Below, piece by piece: positions 54,977 through 63,853 of a DNA stretch of 64,000 nucleotides. This stretch comes from Spirochaetaceae bacterium. Lineage in GTDB: Bacteria; Spirochaetota; Spirochaetia; B11-G9. Every line of letters starts with the position of its first letter. Position 1 is the stretch's first letter. The notes under the pieces were generated by a model. It worked only from the letters and a program-made list of their open reading frames with translations. It was not told the origin of the DNA and searched no databases. The DNA lies in contig WGCU01000067.1 of the NCBI GenBank assembly GCA_015493635.1, forward strand, positions 30,725 through 94,724, given 5' to 3'. The translations under genes and the position numbers were made by a program.

Positions 54977-55495
54977 GTGGCTGAAAAGAATAAAGGGAAA
55001 GATGATGGTGATGTTCGAAAGGAACTGCTTAAAGAACTCAGATCTCTCATCAAAAATATTCCCGAAGAAGGGCTCCTGTTTCTTATAAAACAGGCAAATA
55101 CCATTCTTTACAATATGCGGGTTGAAGAACTTAACAAGGCTAATGAAAAATTACAGAGAAGTACTAATGTTTCTAAGTCAAAAAAAGGGAAACACACGGA
55201 AAAGACTGACTTTGTTCATTCTGTTTCCATCGAACGGAGCTCTTTCGGCAGAAGCTTCATACTCGTTATTGACGACTGCAGAAAGATAATGAGTGAATCT
55301 GAAATAACAAAAATTGTCCGGATTGCCTATGGTTCAGCCCAGGCGGATGAAGGCGCGAAAAGACTCTTTACGTGGTTCAAACGGAACAGGGATGATATCA
55401 TACTTGATGCCGGACTGAACCCGAAACACCCGGCGTTACAGGAACTCTACACGTATTTGCTGCATAACTTTTCATTAGCCCCGCAGAACAAATGA
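54977..55495 (+). CDS. Hypothetical protein with charged coiled-coil-like N-terminus
   Basis: A 172-residue soluble protein starting at GTG 54977 with GGAGG 8 bases before it. The first 75 residues are highly charged and helical (KELLKELRSLIKNIPEEGLL, VEELNKANEKLQ). The remainder contains SFILVIDDCRKIMSESEITK and an aromatic helix. No family is recognised. It follows the TM1410-like gene by 15 bases and a terminator comes after it. Confidence 0.65.
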   Translation: MAEKNKGKDDGDVRKELLKELRSLIKNIPEEGLLFLIKQANTILYNMRVEELNKANEKLQRSTNVSKSKKGKHTEKTDFVHSVSIERSSFGRSFILVIDDCRKIMSESEITKIVRIAYGSAQADEGAKRLFTWFKRNRDDIILDAGLNPKHPALQELYTYLLHNFSLAPQNK

Positions 55496-55506
55496 AATCA
55501 GGAGGA

Positions 55507-55532
55507 ACTTAAGGCGGTTACCCGCCTTAAGT
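55507..55532. terminator. Hairpin between convergent genes
   Basis: A perfect 11-bp stem ACTTAAGGCGG/CCGCCTTAAGT with loop TTAC lies between the gene ending at 55495 and the convergent permease gene ending at 55566. No T-run follows in either direction, so terminator strength is uncertain. Confidence 0.55.
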
Positions 55533-55565
55533 ATCCTGCCAAAAAGATAAAACGTATCGGACTGC

Positions 55566-57278
55566 TTACTCTTCGGCCGCGGCAGGTTTCCCGATTTTTT
55601 TATTTCTGGAAAAAATCGCCAAAATTCCGATTGTTACAAATACTACCGCAATAATAAGCGTCGCCATTGCCGCCGAAGCACCTTCAAGACCGTCTTTCTC
55701 CAGATTTATAACGGCAATTGATGCCAGGTGTACATCAGGTGATACCAGAAAAATAACCGCACTGATGGTTACCATACTCCGCATAAAGTAATAGATAAGA
55801 TTACTTGTAAAAGAAACCTTGTTCAAAGGAAAGATAACCCTGATAAAGGAACGTACCACCCCGGCACCAAGACTTGTTGCAGCCTCCTCCATGGAATTAT
55901 CTATATTTTTCATGTTCGAAATACTCGAAAGGGTTCCCAGCGTAAAGTTTGTTACAATAACATTGACAATAACAATAGCAGCCCTGCCATAGAAGATGTT
56001 GTCAAGATTCAGGAATTTTGTATTAAAAATCAAAATATAGCCAAGTCCCATAACGAGCCCCGGTATGGCAGCAGGAACAACAGAAAGAAGATACAGAGGC
56101 TGCGCGAAAAAAGGTTTCTTTTTCTCAATTACATACCCGTTCAGCATGGTAAAAAGTGACCCGAAAACAGCAACAAAAAGGGAGATCCAGAAACTGGTCC
56201 ACAGAACTCCTATCCCTCCCGGTATTTTAAACTGATAATGAGTACCGGTAAAATGCCAGTTGTACATCCATACTTTTATGAACGACTTAAACACAATAAC
56301 ACCGATAATGGAGACAAGGATAAATGCAATTGTCCAGCTGAACGCGGTAAACCCAGCCTTCTTCAAAGGACGGGACGGAGGAATCTCCGGCTTGGCAAGA
56401 CTGCTTATCATGGAATTACTTTTTTTGGTAAAGTAGTAATTCAACATAAAAGCAATAAGGGAAGGAACAAGAAGAATAACCGCAATGGTGGTACCCAGGT
56501 CAAACCGCTGCATCCCTATTACCTGGAGATAGATCTCCGTCGAAAGTACATGATACCCCCTTCCAATGATAATCGGGTTACCAAAATCCGTTATGGCAAG
56601 ATTAAACACAAGTGCGGCAGCTGAAAAAATACCATACTTGGTTGTCGGAATGGTAATTTTGAAGAAGGTTGTAAACCCCGATGCGCCAAGACTGGCTGCT
56701 GCTTCATCAAGCCGTGAATCTACCGCGGATAATGCAGTAAAGAGAATTACCATGGCATGGGGAAAACAGTAGAGTACTTCTGAGATTATAATTCCGTTTG
56801 CACCATAGATATTCCATTTTAGATGCAGCAGCTGAGTTAACAGGCCGTTTGAGCCAAAAAGTGAGATAAGTGCCATAGCCTGAAGCAGTGACGGAGCAAC
56901 CAGCGGAACCATAGCTATGTAGTACAGAGCCTTTTTCCACCGGATAGTCGTCCGGGTCAGGCCATAAGCAAACATGAAAGCAAGAACCGTTGTAATAATC
57001 ATTGACCATACGGCTATCCATAAACTATGGTACAGAGACTGGATCATAACTGGTTTGCTAAAATAATTGACAAAATTACCAAAGGTAAATTTACCTAAAA
57101 AATCATGTGCTTCCGTACTGTACTGCGTCATACTTAACCGCAGAATATTTACCACAGGAAGCAGCATAAAAATAAGAAGGAACGCACCGATTATTCCCCC
57201 TACGAGATAGACAAGAAACTTTTCACTCAGCATCTTCCGCTTATGTGAGGAAGTATTTAACATGGAAACAGTTGACAT
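55566..57278 (-). CDS. ABC transporter permease with two fused membrane domains, system 2
   Basis: A 570-residue two-domain permease paralogous to the one at 41684-43372. Its EAA-like loops are AAASLGASGFTTFFKITIPT and EAATSLGAGVVRSFIRVIFP. It has about 12 membrane segments. In this system it is the last gene, after the ATPase; system 1 has the order SBP-permease-ATPase. Substrate is Fe3+, phosphonate or a similar ligand by family. Confidence 0.9.
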   Translation of the reverse strand: MSTVSMLNTSSHKRKMLSEKFLVYLVGGIIGAFLLIFMLLPVVNILRLSMTQYSTEAHDFLGKFTFGNFVNYFSKPVMIQSLYHSLWIAVWSMIITTVLAFMFAYGLTRTTIRWKKALYYIAMVPLVAPSLLQAMALISLFGSNGLLTQLLHLKWNIYGANGIIISEVLYCFPHAMVILFTALSAVDSRLDEAAASLGASGFTTFFKITIPTTKYGIFSAAALVFNLAITDFGNPIIIGRGYHVLSTEIYLQVIGMQRFDLGTTIAVILLVPSLIAFMLNYYFTKKSNSMISSLAKPEIPPSRPLKKAGFTAFSWTIAFILVSIIGVIVFKSFIKVWMYNWHFTGTHYQFKIPGGIGVLWTSFWISLFVAVFGSLFTMLNGYVIEKKKPFFAQPLYLLSVVPAAIPGLVMGLGYILIFNTKFLNLDNIFYGRAAIVIVNVIVTNFTLGTLSSISNMKNIDNSMEEAATSLGAGVVRSFIRVIFPLNKVSFTSNLIYYFMRSMVTISAVIFLVSPDVHLASIAVINLEKDGLEGASAAMATLIIAVVFVTIGILAIFSRNKKIGKPAAAEE

Positions 57279-57291
57279 AGCAGGTACTCCC

Positions 57292-58368
57292 TTATTTATT
57301 TGTAAAAATCAAAAAACCATCAGGAGGCAGATACAATGTTACCTGGTCGCCCCTGGACAGTTTCAATTTTGTAAAGTTCTTTTCCAGCATATCAACATTG
57401 ATCTCTTTATCCCCAACCTTTACAACCAGCCGGACAATAAGCCCCAAAAAGGTAAAAACAATCAATTCCCCGGTCAGTAAGTTGCCAGGTTCCAGTTTGG
57501 ACGAATCCCTGTTATTCATGACTTCAATCCGCTCCGGCCGTATCGCTGCCGTTATGGTTTGGGACTCAAGAGAAGAATCATAGTCTACCTTGAATACAAA
57601 AGTTTTATCAATTATATCCAGTGTCCCGTTCTTTAAAACGCCATTACAGAAATTGTTACTTCCTACAAAATCAGCAACATATTCAGACGTTGGTTTCTTG
57701 TAAATCTCAACCGGAATATCAACCTGTTCCACAACACCCTGATTCATTACAACGACCCGGTCAGAGATAGAGAGCGCTTCCTCCTGGTCATGGGTAACAT
57801 AGATCATGGTAACGCCAAGTTTAGCCTGAAGCTGTTTTATCTCCGCCCTGAGCTTAACACGGATTTTTGCATCAAGAGCACTTAAGGGCTCATCAAGAAG
57901 AATAACATCAGGATTTGGTGCTAATGCCCTTGCAAGAGCAACCCGCTGCTGCATTCCCCCTGACAACTCCGCCGGATACTTTTTTTTATGCTGTCTTAAA
58001 CCGACAATGTCAAGAAGTTCATTGACCCGGGAATCCATCTTGTTTTTTGGATATTTCTGCATCTTTAAACCGAAGGCAACATTTTCATCAACCCGCATAT
58101 GGGGAAAGAGAGCATAAGACTGAAAAACAATACCGAATTTTCTCTGCTGTGGTGTAAGTCCGTTTATAACCTTTCCATTGTAGGTTATCGTTCCTTCTGT
58201 TATTGTTTCAAATCCTGCTATCATCCGCAGAGTAGTGGTTTTACCGCATCCCGATGGACCGAGAAGGGTAACAAACTCTCCATCTTTTATTACGAGATCG
58301 ACTCCCCGGACCGCATAGGAATCTCCAAACTTTTTTGAAACTTTCTCGAGAACTAAATCTTTTGTCAT
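57292..58368 (-). CDS. ABC transporter ATP-binding protein (iron-type), system 2
   Basis: A 358-residue ATPase with Walker [19 protein letters not shown], signature [16 protein letters not shown] and Walker B VILLDEPLSALDAKIR. The C-terminal regulatory part (about 235-355) is TOBE-like. It is a close paralogue of the ATPase at 40594-41673, so the two importers stem from a duplication or from two related acquisitions. It lies 13 bases before the permease gene. Confidence 0.92.
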   Translation of the reverse strand: MTKDLVLEKVSKKFGDSYAVRGVDLVIKDGEFVTLLGPSGCGKTTTLRMIAGFETITEGTITYNGKVINGLTPQQRKFGIVFQSYALFPHMRVDENVAFGLKMQKYPKNKMDSRVNELLDIVGLRQHKKKYPAELSGGMQQRVALARALAPNPDVILLDEPLSALDAKIRVKLRAEIKQLQAKLGVTMIYVTHDQEEALSISDRVVVMNQGVVEQVDIPVEIYKKPTSEYVADFVGSNNFCNGVLKNGTLDIIDKTFVFKVDYDSSLESQTITAAIRPERIEVMNNRDSSKLEPGNLLTGELIVFTFLGLIVRLVVKVGDKEINVDMLEKNFTKLKLSRGDQVTLYLPPDGFLIFTNK

Positions 58369-58396
58369 TTGAGTACCTGCCAGATTAGTAAGAATA

Positions 58397-58426
58397 AGAG
58401 CACCGGAATAAAGGTACCGGTGCTCT
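58397..58426 (-). terminator. Hairpin between binding-protein and ATPase genes, system 2
   Basis: A perfect 10-bp stem AGAGCACCGG/CCGGTGCTCT with a 10-base loop; the minus strand continues TTATTCTTAC. It likely lowers expression of the ATPase and permease relative to the binding protein. Confidence 0.65.
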
Positions 58427-58445
58427 GAGTTTAGTTATACATTTA

Positions 58446-59501
58446 CTATTCAGGTTTTGTTTTATCCTGAAACAGACTTGTCCATTTATCAACAACTGCT
58501 ATTTTATTTTTTGCAGCCCAGTTAAAATCCATGGGGAACAGCTTAACATCTTTTGCCGGTGGAAGAGGAATTTCACTCTTCGACTCTATGCCGGGAAGGG
58601 TAACCATCAGTTTATACTTTGAGTAACCTTCCATGGCATGTTTTGTAATTGCCCAGTCGAGAAAAGCTTTAGCTGCAGCAGGATGTTTTGCATTTTTAAG
58701 CATCGCATCTGATTCGAGCTCATACCCGCTTCCCTCTGCCGGGAAAACCAGCGCAACGGGATATCCGGAGGCTTTCTGTTTTGCAACACGGTATCCAAAA
58801 GAAGCACCTACCGCAATTTCTCCCTTGGATGCAATCTTCGCAGGAGCAGACCCGGAATTGGTATATTCTACAACATTTTTATGAAGTTTCTGAAGAAAAT
58901 CCCATCCCTCATTGGAACCATTCTTGATACCTTTCCAAAGAAGAATTGATGCAACCTGAAGATATCCAGTCCCTGAACTGCCGGGATTCGGCATTATTAC
59001 CTCACCCTTGTACTCCGGTTTGGTAAGATCCGCCCAGCTCGTCGGCATATCGAGACCTTTCTTTTTCAGAACATCCGTATTAACACAGAAAGCCGCAACA
59101 AACATATCAATAGCTGTCCAGTATCCGTCAGGATCCTTGAACTGTTTAGGTATTTTGTCCCATCCTGCCGGTTTGTACGGTTGAAGAAGATCTTTCATAC
59201 CCGCAACTGCAGTTACAGCTGTACCCCAAATTACATCCGCCTGAGGATTATTCTTTTCTGCAATAATCTTTGCTGCAAGCTCTCCCGTAGAATACCGGAC
59301 CCATTTAATATTCAAATTAGGGAGTTCCTTCTTGGCCACGGCTAGATAATCCGCTGTTTCATCCTCTTCAAGTGCTGTATAGACAACAACATCCCCTGAA
59401 GGGCCTTTGGATGAAGATTCTTTTGAACCATTCGCAAATACCGCGAAGGGCAAAAGAATGAGCGCTGCGACAAGAGCCGCTAATACCAGTTTTCTTTTCA
59501 T
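58446..59501 (-). CDS. Extracellular solute-binding protein (iron-type, family 1), system 2
   Basis: A 351-residue secreted protein. The signal peptide is followed by VFANGSKESSSKG. The mature domain starts VVVYTALEEDETADYLAVAK and has the cleft segment EYTNSGSAPAKIASKG and PNPGSSGTGYLQVA. It is homologous to the system 1 protein. Ferric iron, 2-aminoethylphosphonate or a polyamine are possible ligands. Confidence 0.88.
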   Translation of the reverse strand: MKRKLVLAALVAALILLPFAVFANGSKESSSKGPSGDVVVYTALEEDETADYLAVAKKELPNLNIKWVRYSTGELAAKIIAEKNNPQADVIWGTAVTAVAGMKDLLQPYKPAGWDKIPKQFKDPDGYWTAIDMFVAAFCVNTDVLKKKGLDMPTSWADLTKPEYKGEVIMPNPGSSGTGYLQVASILLWKGIKNGSNEGWDFLQKLHKNVVEYTNSGSAPAKIASKGEIAVGASFGYRVAKQKASGYPVALVFPAEGSGYELESDAMLKNAKHPAAAKAFLDWAITKHAMEGYSKYKLMVTLPGIESKSEIPLPPAKDVKLFPMDFNWAAKNKIAVVDKWTSLFQDKTKPE

Positions 59502-59528
59502 ACCATTCCTCCTAAAAAATATATATCT

Positions 59529-59556
59529 ATAATAGCACTACTTTTTCCTACGTCAA
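59529..59556 (-). promoter_or_regulatory. Promoter of iron-type ABC system 2
   Basis: On the minus strand TTGACG (59551-59556) and TATTAT (59529-59534) are 16 bases apart, about 28 bases before the ATG. Unlike system 1, there are no TGTTAC repeats at 11-base spacing, so the two systems appear to be controlled differently. Two TAGGAAAAA copies flank the -35. Confidence 0.6.
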
Positions 59557-59668
59557 GTATTTTATTTTTCCTATATTTAATTTACACTACTTGATATTTT
59601 TTAGACACCGTCTTGAAGATCCCGAAAAGAGGCAGTATAGTTACTTTAAAGATCATGGGGGATACAGT

Positions 59669-60202
59669 ATGAAAAAAGGTTTTGTTCAGGTCTATACCGG
59701 TAACGGAAAAGGTAAAACAACAGCATCCATGGGGCTGGTACTGCGGGCCCTGGGAGCCGGATTCACCGTCTGTTTCTGCCAATTTGTAAAAAAAGGAAAC
59801 TACAGTGAAATCAAGGCTCTTAACCAATTAGCTGAAACAGCATTCCCCGGCAGACTTGATATTCATCAATTTGGAATTATTCGTAAAGTAACTTCCCCTT
59901 TTACTGATGAGGATAAAGCCGCAGCTGAAGAAGGAATGCGTACTGCAGAAAAGCTGATTGCATCGGGTACGTACAATCTTATTATCCTTGATGAACTGAA
60001 TATTGCTCTTCATTACAAACTTGTTTCCAAAAAAGATGTTCTTAAACTTATGACAGATAAACCTTCTTCACTGGAACTCGTTATTACCGGAAGATACGCG
60101 GATCCGGAGGTAATGGAAGCCGCTGATCTTGTAACCGTTATGGAAGAAAAAAAGCATTATGCCCAGAAAGGAGTCCCCGCCCGAATCGGTATTGAGATGT
60201 AA
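59669..60202 (+). CDS. cobO: Cob(I)alamin/cob(I)yrinic acid a,c-diamide adenosyltransferase (CobA/CobO type)
   Basis: About 177 residues from ATG 59669, preceded by GGGGGA; the open frame extends 26 codons upstream without family support. The P-loop is VYTGNGKGKTTASMGL, and LIILDELNIAL is the second motif. The enzyme adds the adenosyl group to cobalamin, giving the cofactor needed by the methylmalonyl-CoA mutase encoded in this window. It is divergent from the system 2 binding-protein gene. Confidence 0.95.
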   Translation: MKKGFVQVYTGNGKGKTTASMGLVLRALGAGFTVCFCQFVKKGNYSEIKALNQLAETAFPGRLDIHQFGIIRKVTSPFTDEDKAAAEEGMRTAEKLIASGTYNLIILDELNIALHYKLVSKKDVLKLMTDKPSSLELVITGRYADPEVMEAADLVTVMEEKKHYAQKGVPARIGIEM

Positions 60203-60253
60203 CGGGAGTTGACACTTAAAACTCATTCTCATAGAATACCCTTCATAGTACAT

Positions 60254-60327
60254 GCTCCGGTAGCTCAGCAGGATAGAGCAACTGCCTCCTAAGCAGTAGG
60301 TCGGACGTTCGAATCGTCTCCGGGGTA
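60254..60327 (+). tRNA. tRNA-Arg (anticodon CCU)
   Basis: A 74-base cloverleaf: acceptor GCTCCGG/CCGGGGT, D-arm GCTCAGCAGGATAGAGC, anticodon arm ACTGC-CTCCTAA-GCAGT with anticodon CCT, T-arm with loop TTCGAAT. The 1-72 pair is G-T, and CCA is not encoded. It reads the AGG codon. A terminator hairpin follows. Confidence 0.93.
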
Positions 60328-60332
60328 AAAAG

Positions 60333-60366
60333 GGGAAGAGGACTGTTGTTCTCTTCCCTGTTTTTT
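60333..60366 (+). terminator. Rho-independent terminator after tRNA-Arg
   Basis: Stem GGGAAGAG/CTCTTCCC with a 10-base loop, followed by TG and then T6 at 60361-60366. Confidence 0.85.
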
Positions 60367-60405
60367 CTTCTGTGAATGAGAACGTCCGAAGGAGGTTCGA
60401 TAAAG

Positions 60406-60464
60406 ATGATCCGCCAAAGGCGGTATCATAAATGAAGCGAATATGCTACTGCTTTCGGAGCAGT
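60406..60464. other. Two hairpins in the tRNA-ODP intergenic region
   Basis: The 247 bases from 60328 to 60574 hold no open frame I would call a gene. Besides the terminator there is ATGATCCGCC-AAA-GGCGG-T-ATCAT (60406-60429) and ACTGCT-TTCGG-AGCAGT (60448-60464), the latter followed by a run of T. They may be transcript ends or a small structured RNA; no family is recognised. Confidence 0.4.
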
Positions 60465-60516
60465 TAAAAGTTTTTTTAAAAACTCACCATGAAACAGGCA
60501 GAAATATTGTAGCTTT

Positions 60517-60538
60517 ATCTGCTTTTTGCAGATATAAT
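60517..60538 (+). promoter_or_regulatory. Inverted repeat overlapping a -10 before the ODP gene
   Basis: ATCTGC-TTTTT-GCAGAT (60517-60533) runs into a perfect TATAAT (60533-60538) 36 bases before the ATG. The overlap suggests an operator at the promoter of the sensor/receptor pair. No good -35 is seen at 17 bases. Confidence 0.45.
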
Positions 60539-60574
60539 CACTATAAAGATCCACTCTGAAAAAGGGAGTTTAAC

Positions 60575-61345
60575 ATGTCAGATACCGATTATACAAAAGG
60601 GCAGATACTGTTTGAAGAAGAGAATCATAAAGTAATCTGGCTGGGATGGGAAAAAGAAGAGGGCGCAGGAGCCATCCAGACAAACCAGTATCTTGTTGTT
60701 CACGGAACAAAGGGTATTCTTCTTGATCCGGGAGGTGTGCATCTTTTCCCCCGGGTAGTAGCCATTATCTCCCGTTATATAGACATTGATAACATCGAAA
60801 CAATCCTCTTTTCACATCAGGATCCTGATGTCTCATCAGGGATTGCACTTTGGCTTGGGGTTACCAAAGCCGAAATCTACATTTCAGAACTCTGGATGAG
60901 ATTTGTACCCCACTTCGGACTTGTTGATTTTTCACGGTTAAAGGGTATTGCTGATGCCGGTGGATCAGTACACCTCAGTTCAGGGGCAGACATTGAGATG
61001 CTGCCTGCTCATTATCTGCACTCACCGGGAAACTTTTCTTTTTTCGATCCGCTGTCCGGAATACTCTTCAGCAGTGATATCGGCGGTGCGGTTTTTCCCG
61101 ACAACGAGCATTATCTGTACGTGGATAATTTTGAAACCCATCTTCCTCTTATAGAAGGATTTCATCAGCGGCTGATGACATCGAACAAAGTCTGCGCCAA
61201 CTGGGCCGGGCGGATGAAGAAAAAACCGGTGGCCATGATAGCTCCCCAGCATGGTGCTATCTACAAAGGAGAATCGGTCAATGCCTTTTTTTCCTGGTTG
61301 TCCGATTTGAAATGCGGCAGTGATATTCTCGAAAAATTCATATAA
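60575..61345 (+). CDS. Oxygen-binding diiron protein (ODP), flavodiiron-like MBL-fold sensor
   Basis: A 256-residue stand-alone beta-lactamase-fold domain. The diiron ligands of flavodiiron proteins can be matched: H81, D83, D85 in [12 protein letters not shown]149 in YLHSPGNF; D168 in FSSDIGG; H226 in APQHGAIY. The histidine after D85 is valine, and there is no flavodoxin domain, so it is not an oxygen reductase of the usual kind. In Treponema denticola a homologous ODP next to a soluble chemoreceptor senses oxygen/iron; the same arrangement is seen here. Confidence 0.88.
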   Translation: MSDTDYTKGQILFEEENHKVIWLGWEKEEGAGAIQTNQYLVVHGTKGILLDPGGVHLFPRVVAIISRYIDIDNIETILFSHQDPDVSSGIALWLGVTKAEIYISELWMRFVPHFGLVDFSRLKGIADAGGSVHLSSGADIEMLPAHYLHSPGNFSFFDPLSGILFSSDIGGAVFPDNEHYLYVDNFETHLPLIEGFHQRLMTSNKVCANWAGRMKKKPVAMIAPQHGAIYKGESVNAFFSWLSDLKCGSDILEKFI

Positions 61346-61362
61346 TTCCGGGAGATACAATC

Positions 61363-62208
61363 ATGAATACGTTCGTTTCTATGAAAAAAGCAATCGCGAA
61401 GCTTTTTTCCGGATACAATAAGTCAATCATCTTTAATTCAATTACCTTAAAATCACTGGCAATTATTAATAAAAACATTGTCGCCATAAAGGACGGAATG
61501 GAAACCGTTGTTACTGCATTTGAGGAAATCCAATCAACATCACAAAGCACCTCCCAGAATTCCAAATCGATTGATGAAAGAATGAACCGGATCGTCAAGG
61601 AAAGCGGGGCATTAAGCGGGAGTGTATCAAAAAGGGTTACAGAGATACAGGCGGCAAGTAAAGATGCTGAAGAACTTGCCAAAACCTTCAGAGTCCTCGA
61701 AGACAGCACAAAAAAAATCAAGGGAATGAGTGCTGAAATACAGGATGTATCCGACAGAACAAATATTCTCGCAATAAATGCCTCTATCGAAGCCGCCCGG
61801 GCAGGGGAAAAGGGTAAAGGGTTCCGTATTATAGCCAAAGAAGTAAGGACTCTTGCCCTTCAGACACGGGATCTTGCAATGGAAATTGATTCAACCCTTG
61901 GAGCGCTTACCAAAACGGTCAATGACGTATCCGGTGATATTTTTAATTTTGAGAAAGTCCTGTCCGGTATCAAAAACGATATCACCTACATGAAGCAGTC
62001 TTTCGATGCAAACGAAACCGATGCTAAAGAAGTGGGGAACTCCATTACGATGATTTCTCAGGCTATTACCGAAGAAAATCTCGCTATCAACGACGGCCTT
62101 ACCTCAATGGAATCGGTTTTCCAGGCAATACACGATACCAGCGTAACTGCAGATACCTTGAGTACCACCTATATAAATTTAAACAAGCTGCTTGATAAAG
62201 ATAGGTGA
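61363..62208 (+). CDS. Soluble chemoreceptor signalling domain, partner of ODP
   Basis: A 281-residue methyl-accepting chemotaxis protein without membrane segments or a sensor domain. It is a long coiled coil with the conserved hairpin tip [20 protein letters not shown] and [13 protein letters not shown]. The gene starts 17 bases after the ODP gene and is clearly in the same operon. With no input domain of its own, it presumably receives the signal from ODP and steers CheA toward or away from oxygen. Confidence 0.92.
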   Translation: MNTFVSMKKAIAKLFSGYNKSIIFNSITLKSLAIINKNIVAIKDGMETVVTAFEEIQSTSQSTSQNSKSIDERMNRIVKESGALSGSVSKRVTEIQAASKDAEELAKTFRVLEDSTKKIKGMSAEIQDVSDRTNILAINASIEAARAGEKGKGFRIIAKEVRTLALQTRDLAMEIDSTLGALTKTVNDVSGDIFNFEKVLSGIKNDITYMKQSFDANETDAKEVGNSITMISQAITEENLAINDGLTSMESVFQAIHDTSVTADTLSTTYINLNKLLDKDR

Positions 62209-62219
62209 AGTATTTGTGC

Positions 62220-62792
62220 TTAGTACTGTGATGTAAGGATACGTTTTATCATACCTTCGACAAATGTTTCTCTTTCCTGCACGGAGCTTCGCCTGGTATT
62301 GTACAAAACCTCAAAGGAAACATCTGTAATACCAACAAAGTTCCATAACGTCTTTTCCCAGATATCTGTTATAGGCAAAGGGCCGTTTAGCCTGTCTGTC
62401 GTAATTCCGACAGAGGCTTTTTTCCCCTTCAGCAGCGGAATGACTTCTTTACTGTCAGAAAAACCGTCTTCATATCCGTACGCAAATCCGGGCTGCATAA
62501 TTCTGTCCACCCATCCCTTAAGAACCGCGGGAGGCTGTCCCCACCAGTCTGGATAAAGAATGACAATATGATCCGAAGCTTGTACCTCTTTCATATGCGC
62601 CTGAACAACAGGATCAAAACTGTATTTACGCTCTAATTCCGGCAGGGATAGTACAGCATTGAAATTTTCCTCGTATAGATCATGAAAAAAAACAGCATCC
62701 CCCCGGGCACGTACACGGTCCCGTATCTCTTGCGCCGTCGAAACATTAAAGCTTCCCGGGTCAGGATGACAGACAAGTAAAAAACAATTCAT
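62220..62792 (-). CDS. NAD(P)H-quinone reductase/KefF-type flavoprotein
   Basis: A 190-residue flavodoxin-fold (NQO1 family) protein. The FMN/FAD-binding start is LLVCHPDPGSFNVSTAQEI, and the conserved segment HIVILYPDWWGQPPAVLKGW is intact. The family reduces quinones or protects against thiol-reactive compounds. It is convergent with the chemoreceptor gene and divergent from the SufT-like gene. The exact substrate is unknown. Confidence 0.88.
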   Translation of the reverse strand: MNCFLLVCHPDPGSFNVSTAQEIRDRVRARGDAVFFHDLYEENFNAVLSLPELERKYSFDPVVQAHMKEVQASDHIVILYPDWWGQPPAVLKGWVDRIMQPGFAYGYEDGFSDSKEVIPLLKGKKASVGITTDRLNGPLPITDIWEKTLWNFVGITDVSFEVLYNTRRSSVQERETFVEGMIKRILTSQY

Positions 62793-62821
62793 AACTGCTC
62801 CCTCTTTTTAACGTTATACAG

Positions 62822-62851
62822 TTGACAACTACCCGAAACCATACGTATATT
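62822..62851 (+). promoter_or_regulatory. Promoter of the SufT-like/sufC operon
   Basis: TTGACA (62822-62827) and TATATT (62846-62851) are 18 bases apart, about 50 bases before the ATG. Repeated GTATAT/ATGTATA half-sites between 62845 and 62880 could bind a regulator of the suf genes or of the divergent flavoprotein gene. Confidence 0.5.
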
Positions 62852-62900
62852 ATACATGACAATATTTGTAATGTATATAGCATTAGAAGAGAGATGAACG

Positions 62901-63209
62901 ATGAGTACAATTACGAAAGATACAATATGGACGAAACTTTCCGGTGTCTTTGACCCCGAATTAAACCTTCCGGTCACCGATCTTGGAATTATTTATGATA
63001 TTGCCCTTGAAAATGACACGGTAGTTATTACTTTTACTCTCACCTATCCCGGATGCCCGCTGGCAGATTTGCTGGATAAAGAAATAAGGAAAGCGGTTCA
63101 TCGGGTGGAGGGAGTAAAATTCGTCGACACGAACCTTGTATGGGAGCCCCCATGGGGACCTGACATGATGAGTGAAACAGCCAGATTCTCTCTTGGCTAC
63201 GAGATTTAA
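62901..63209 (+). CDS. sufT: MIP18/SufT-family iron-sulphur assembly factor
   Basis: A 102-residue DUF59 protein. It has the family motif GVFDPELNLPVTDLGIIYDI and the reactive-cysteine segment TYPGCPLADLL. SufT-type proteins help mature iron-sulphur proteins. It lies 14 bases before sufC in what should be a SUF operon. Confidence 0.9.
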   Translation: MSTITKDTIWTKLSGVFDPELNLPVTDLGIIYDIALENDTVVITFTLTYPGCPLADLLDKEIRKAVHRVEGVKFVDTNLVWEPPWGPDMMSETARFSLGYEI

Positions 63210-63223
63210 CGTAAGGAGACGGT

Positions 63224-63853
63224 ATGAAAACTCTTGAAATAAAGAATTTACATGCAGAAATAGATGGTAAGAAGATTCTTAATGGAATTAATCTTACTAT
63301 GCAGACGGGAGAAATACACGCGCTTATGGGGCCGAATGGTTCCGGAAAAAGTACGCTGGCAAATGTTCTTGCCGGACACCCCGATTACACGGTAACAGAA
63401 GGGGAAATATTCCTCGACGGGGAAGATATACGTGAGATAAATGCTTCAGAAAGGTCAATAAAGGGTATCTTTCTTGCTTTTCAGACACCTGTGGAAATAC
63501 CCGGTATTACCATCGGGAAATACCTTAAACGCATAATGGAAGTACGTCTAAAGGAAGAAGAACGAATGGATGTTGCCGCTTTTATAAAGGAACTGCGTTC
63601 AACACTTTCCATGGTCGGACTTTCCAAAGATTTCATCAACAGATATCTCAACGAAGGTTTTTCCGGAGGTGAGAAAAAACGGATGGAACTGGCCCAGATG
63701 ATTCTTTTAAAACCCAGCTTTGCCATTTTGGATGAACTTGATTCGGGACTTGATATTGACGCGTTGCGCTCGGTAGCTTCAGGTATAGACACACTCCGGG
63801 GTGAAGCCTTCGGTTCTCTGATTATTACCCATTATCAGAGAATCATGGATTAT
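63224..63853 (+). pseudogene. sufC: Fe-S assembly ATPase SufC, 3' end cut by an IS element
   Basis: The first 210 codons are a normal SufC: Walker A LMGPNGSGKSTLANVLAG (residues 36-44), signature FSGGEKKRMELAQM, Walker B FAILDELDSGLDIDAL and LIITHYQRIMDY. SufC is usually about 250 residues long, so about 40 are missing. From 63854 the sequence becomes the end of an IS200/IS605 element. The frame happens to stay open to the window edge, so the product would be a fusion with about 49 foreign residues. All nucleotide-binding motifs are present, and partial activity cannot be excluded. Confidence 0.85.

Noticed and set aside
60303..60389. Nine-base complementarity between the tRNA T-arm and the spacer at 60381-60389
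   Set aside because: It is short, the terminator lies between the two parts, and no alternative fold is convincing; probably chance.
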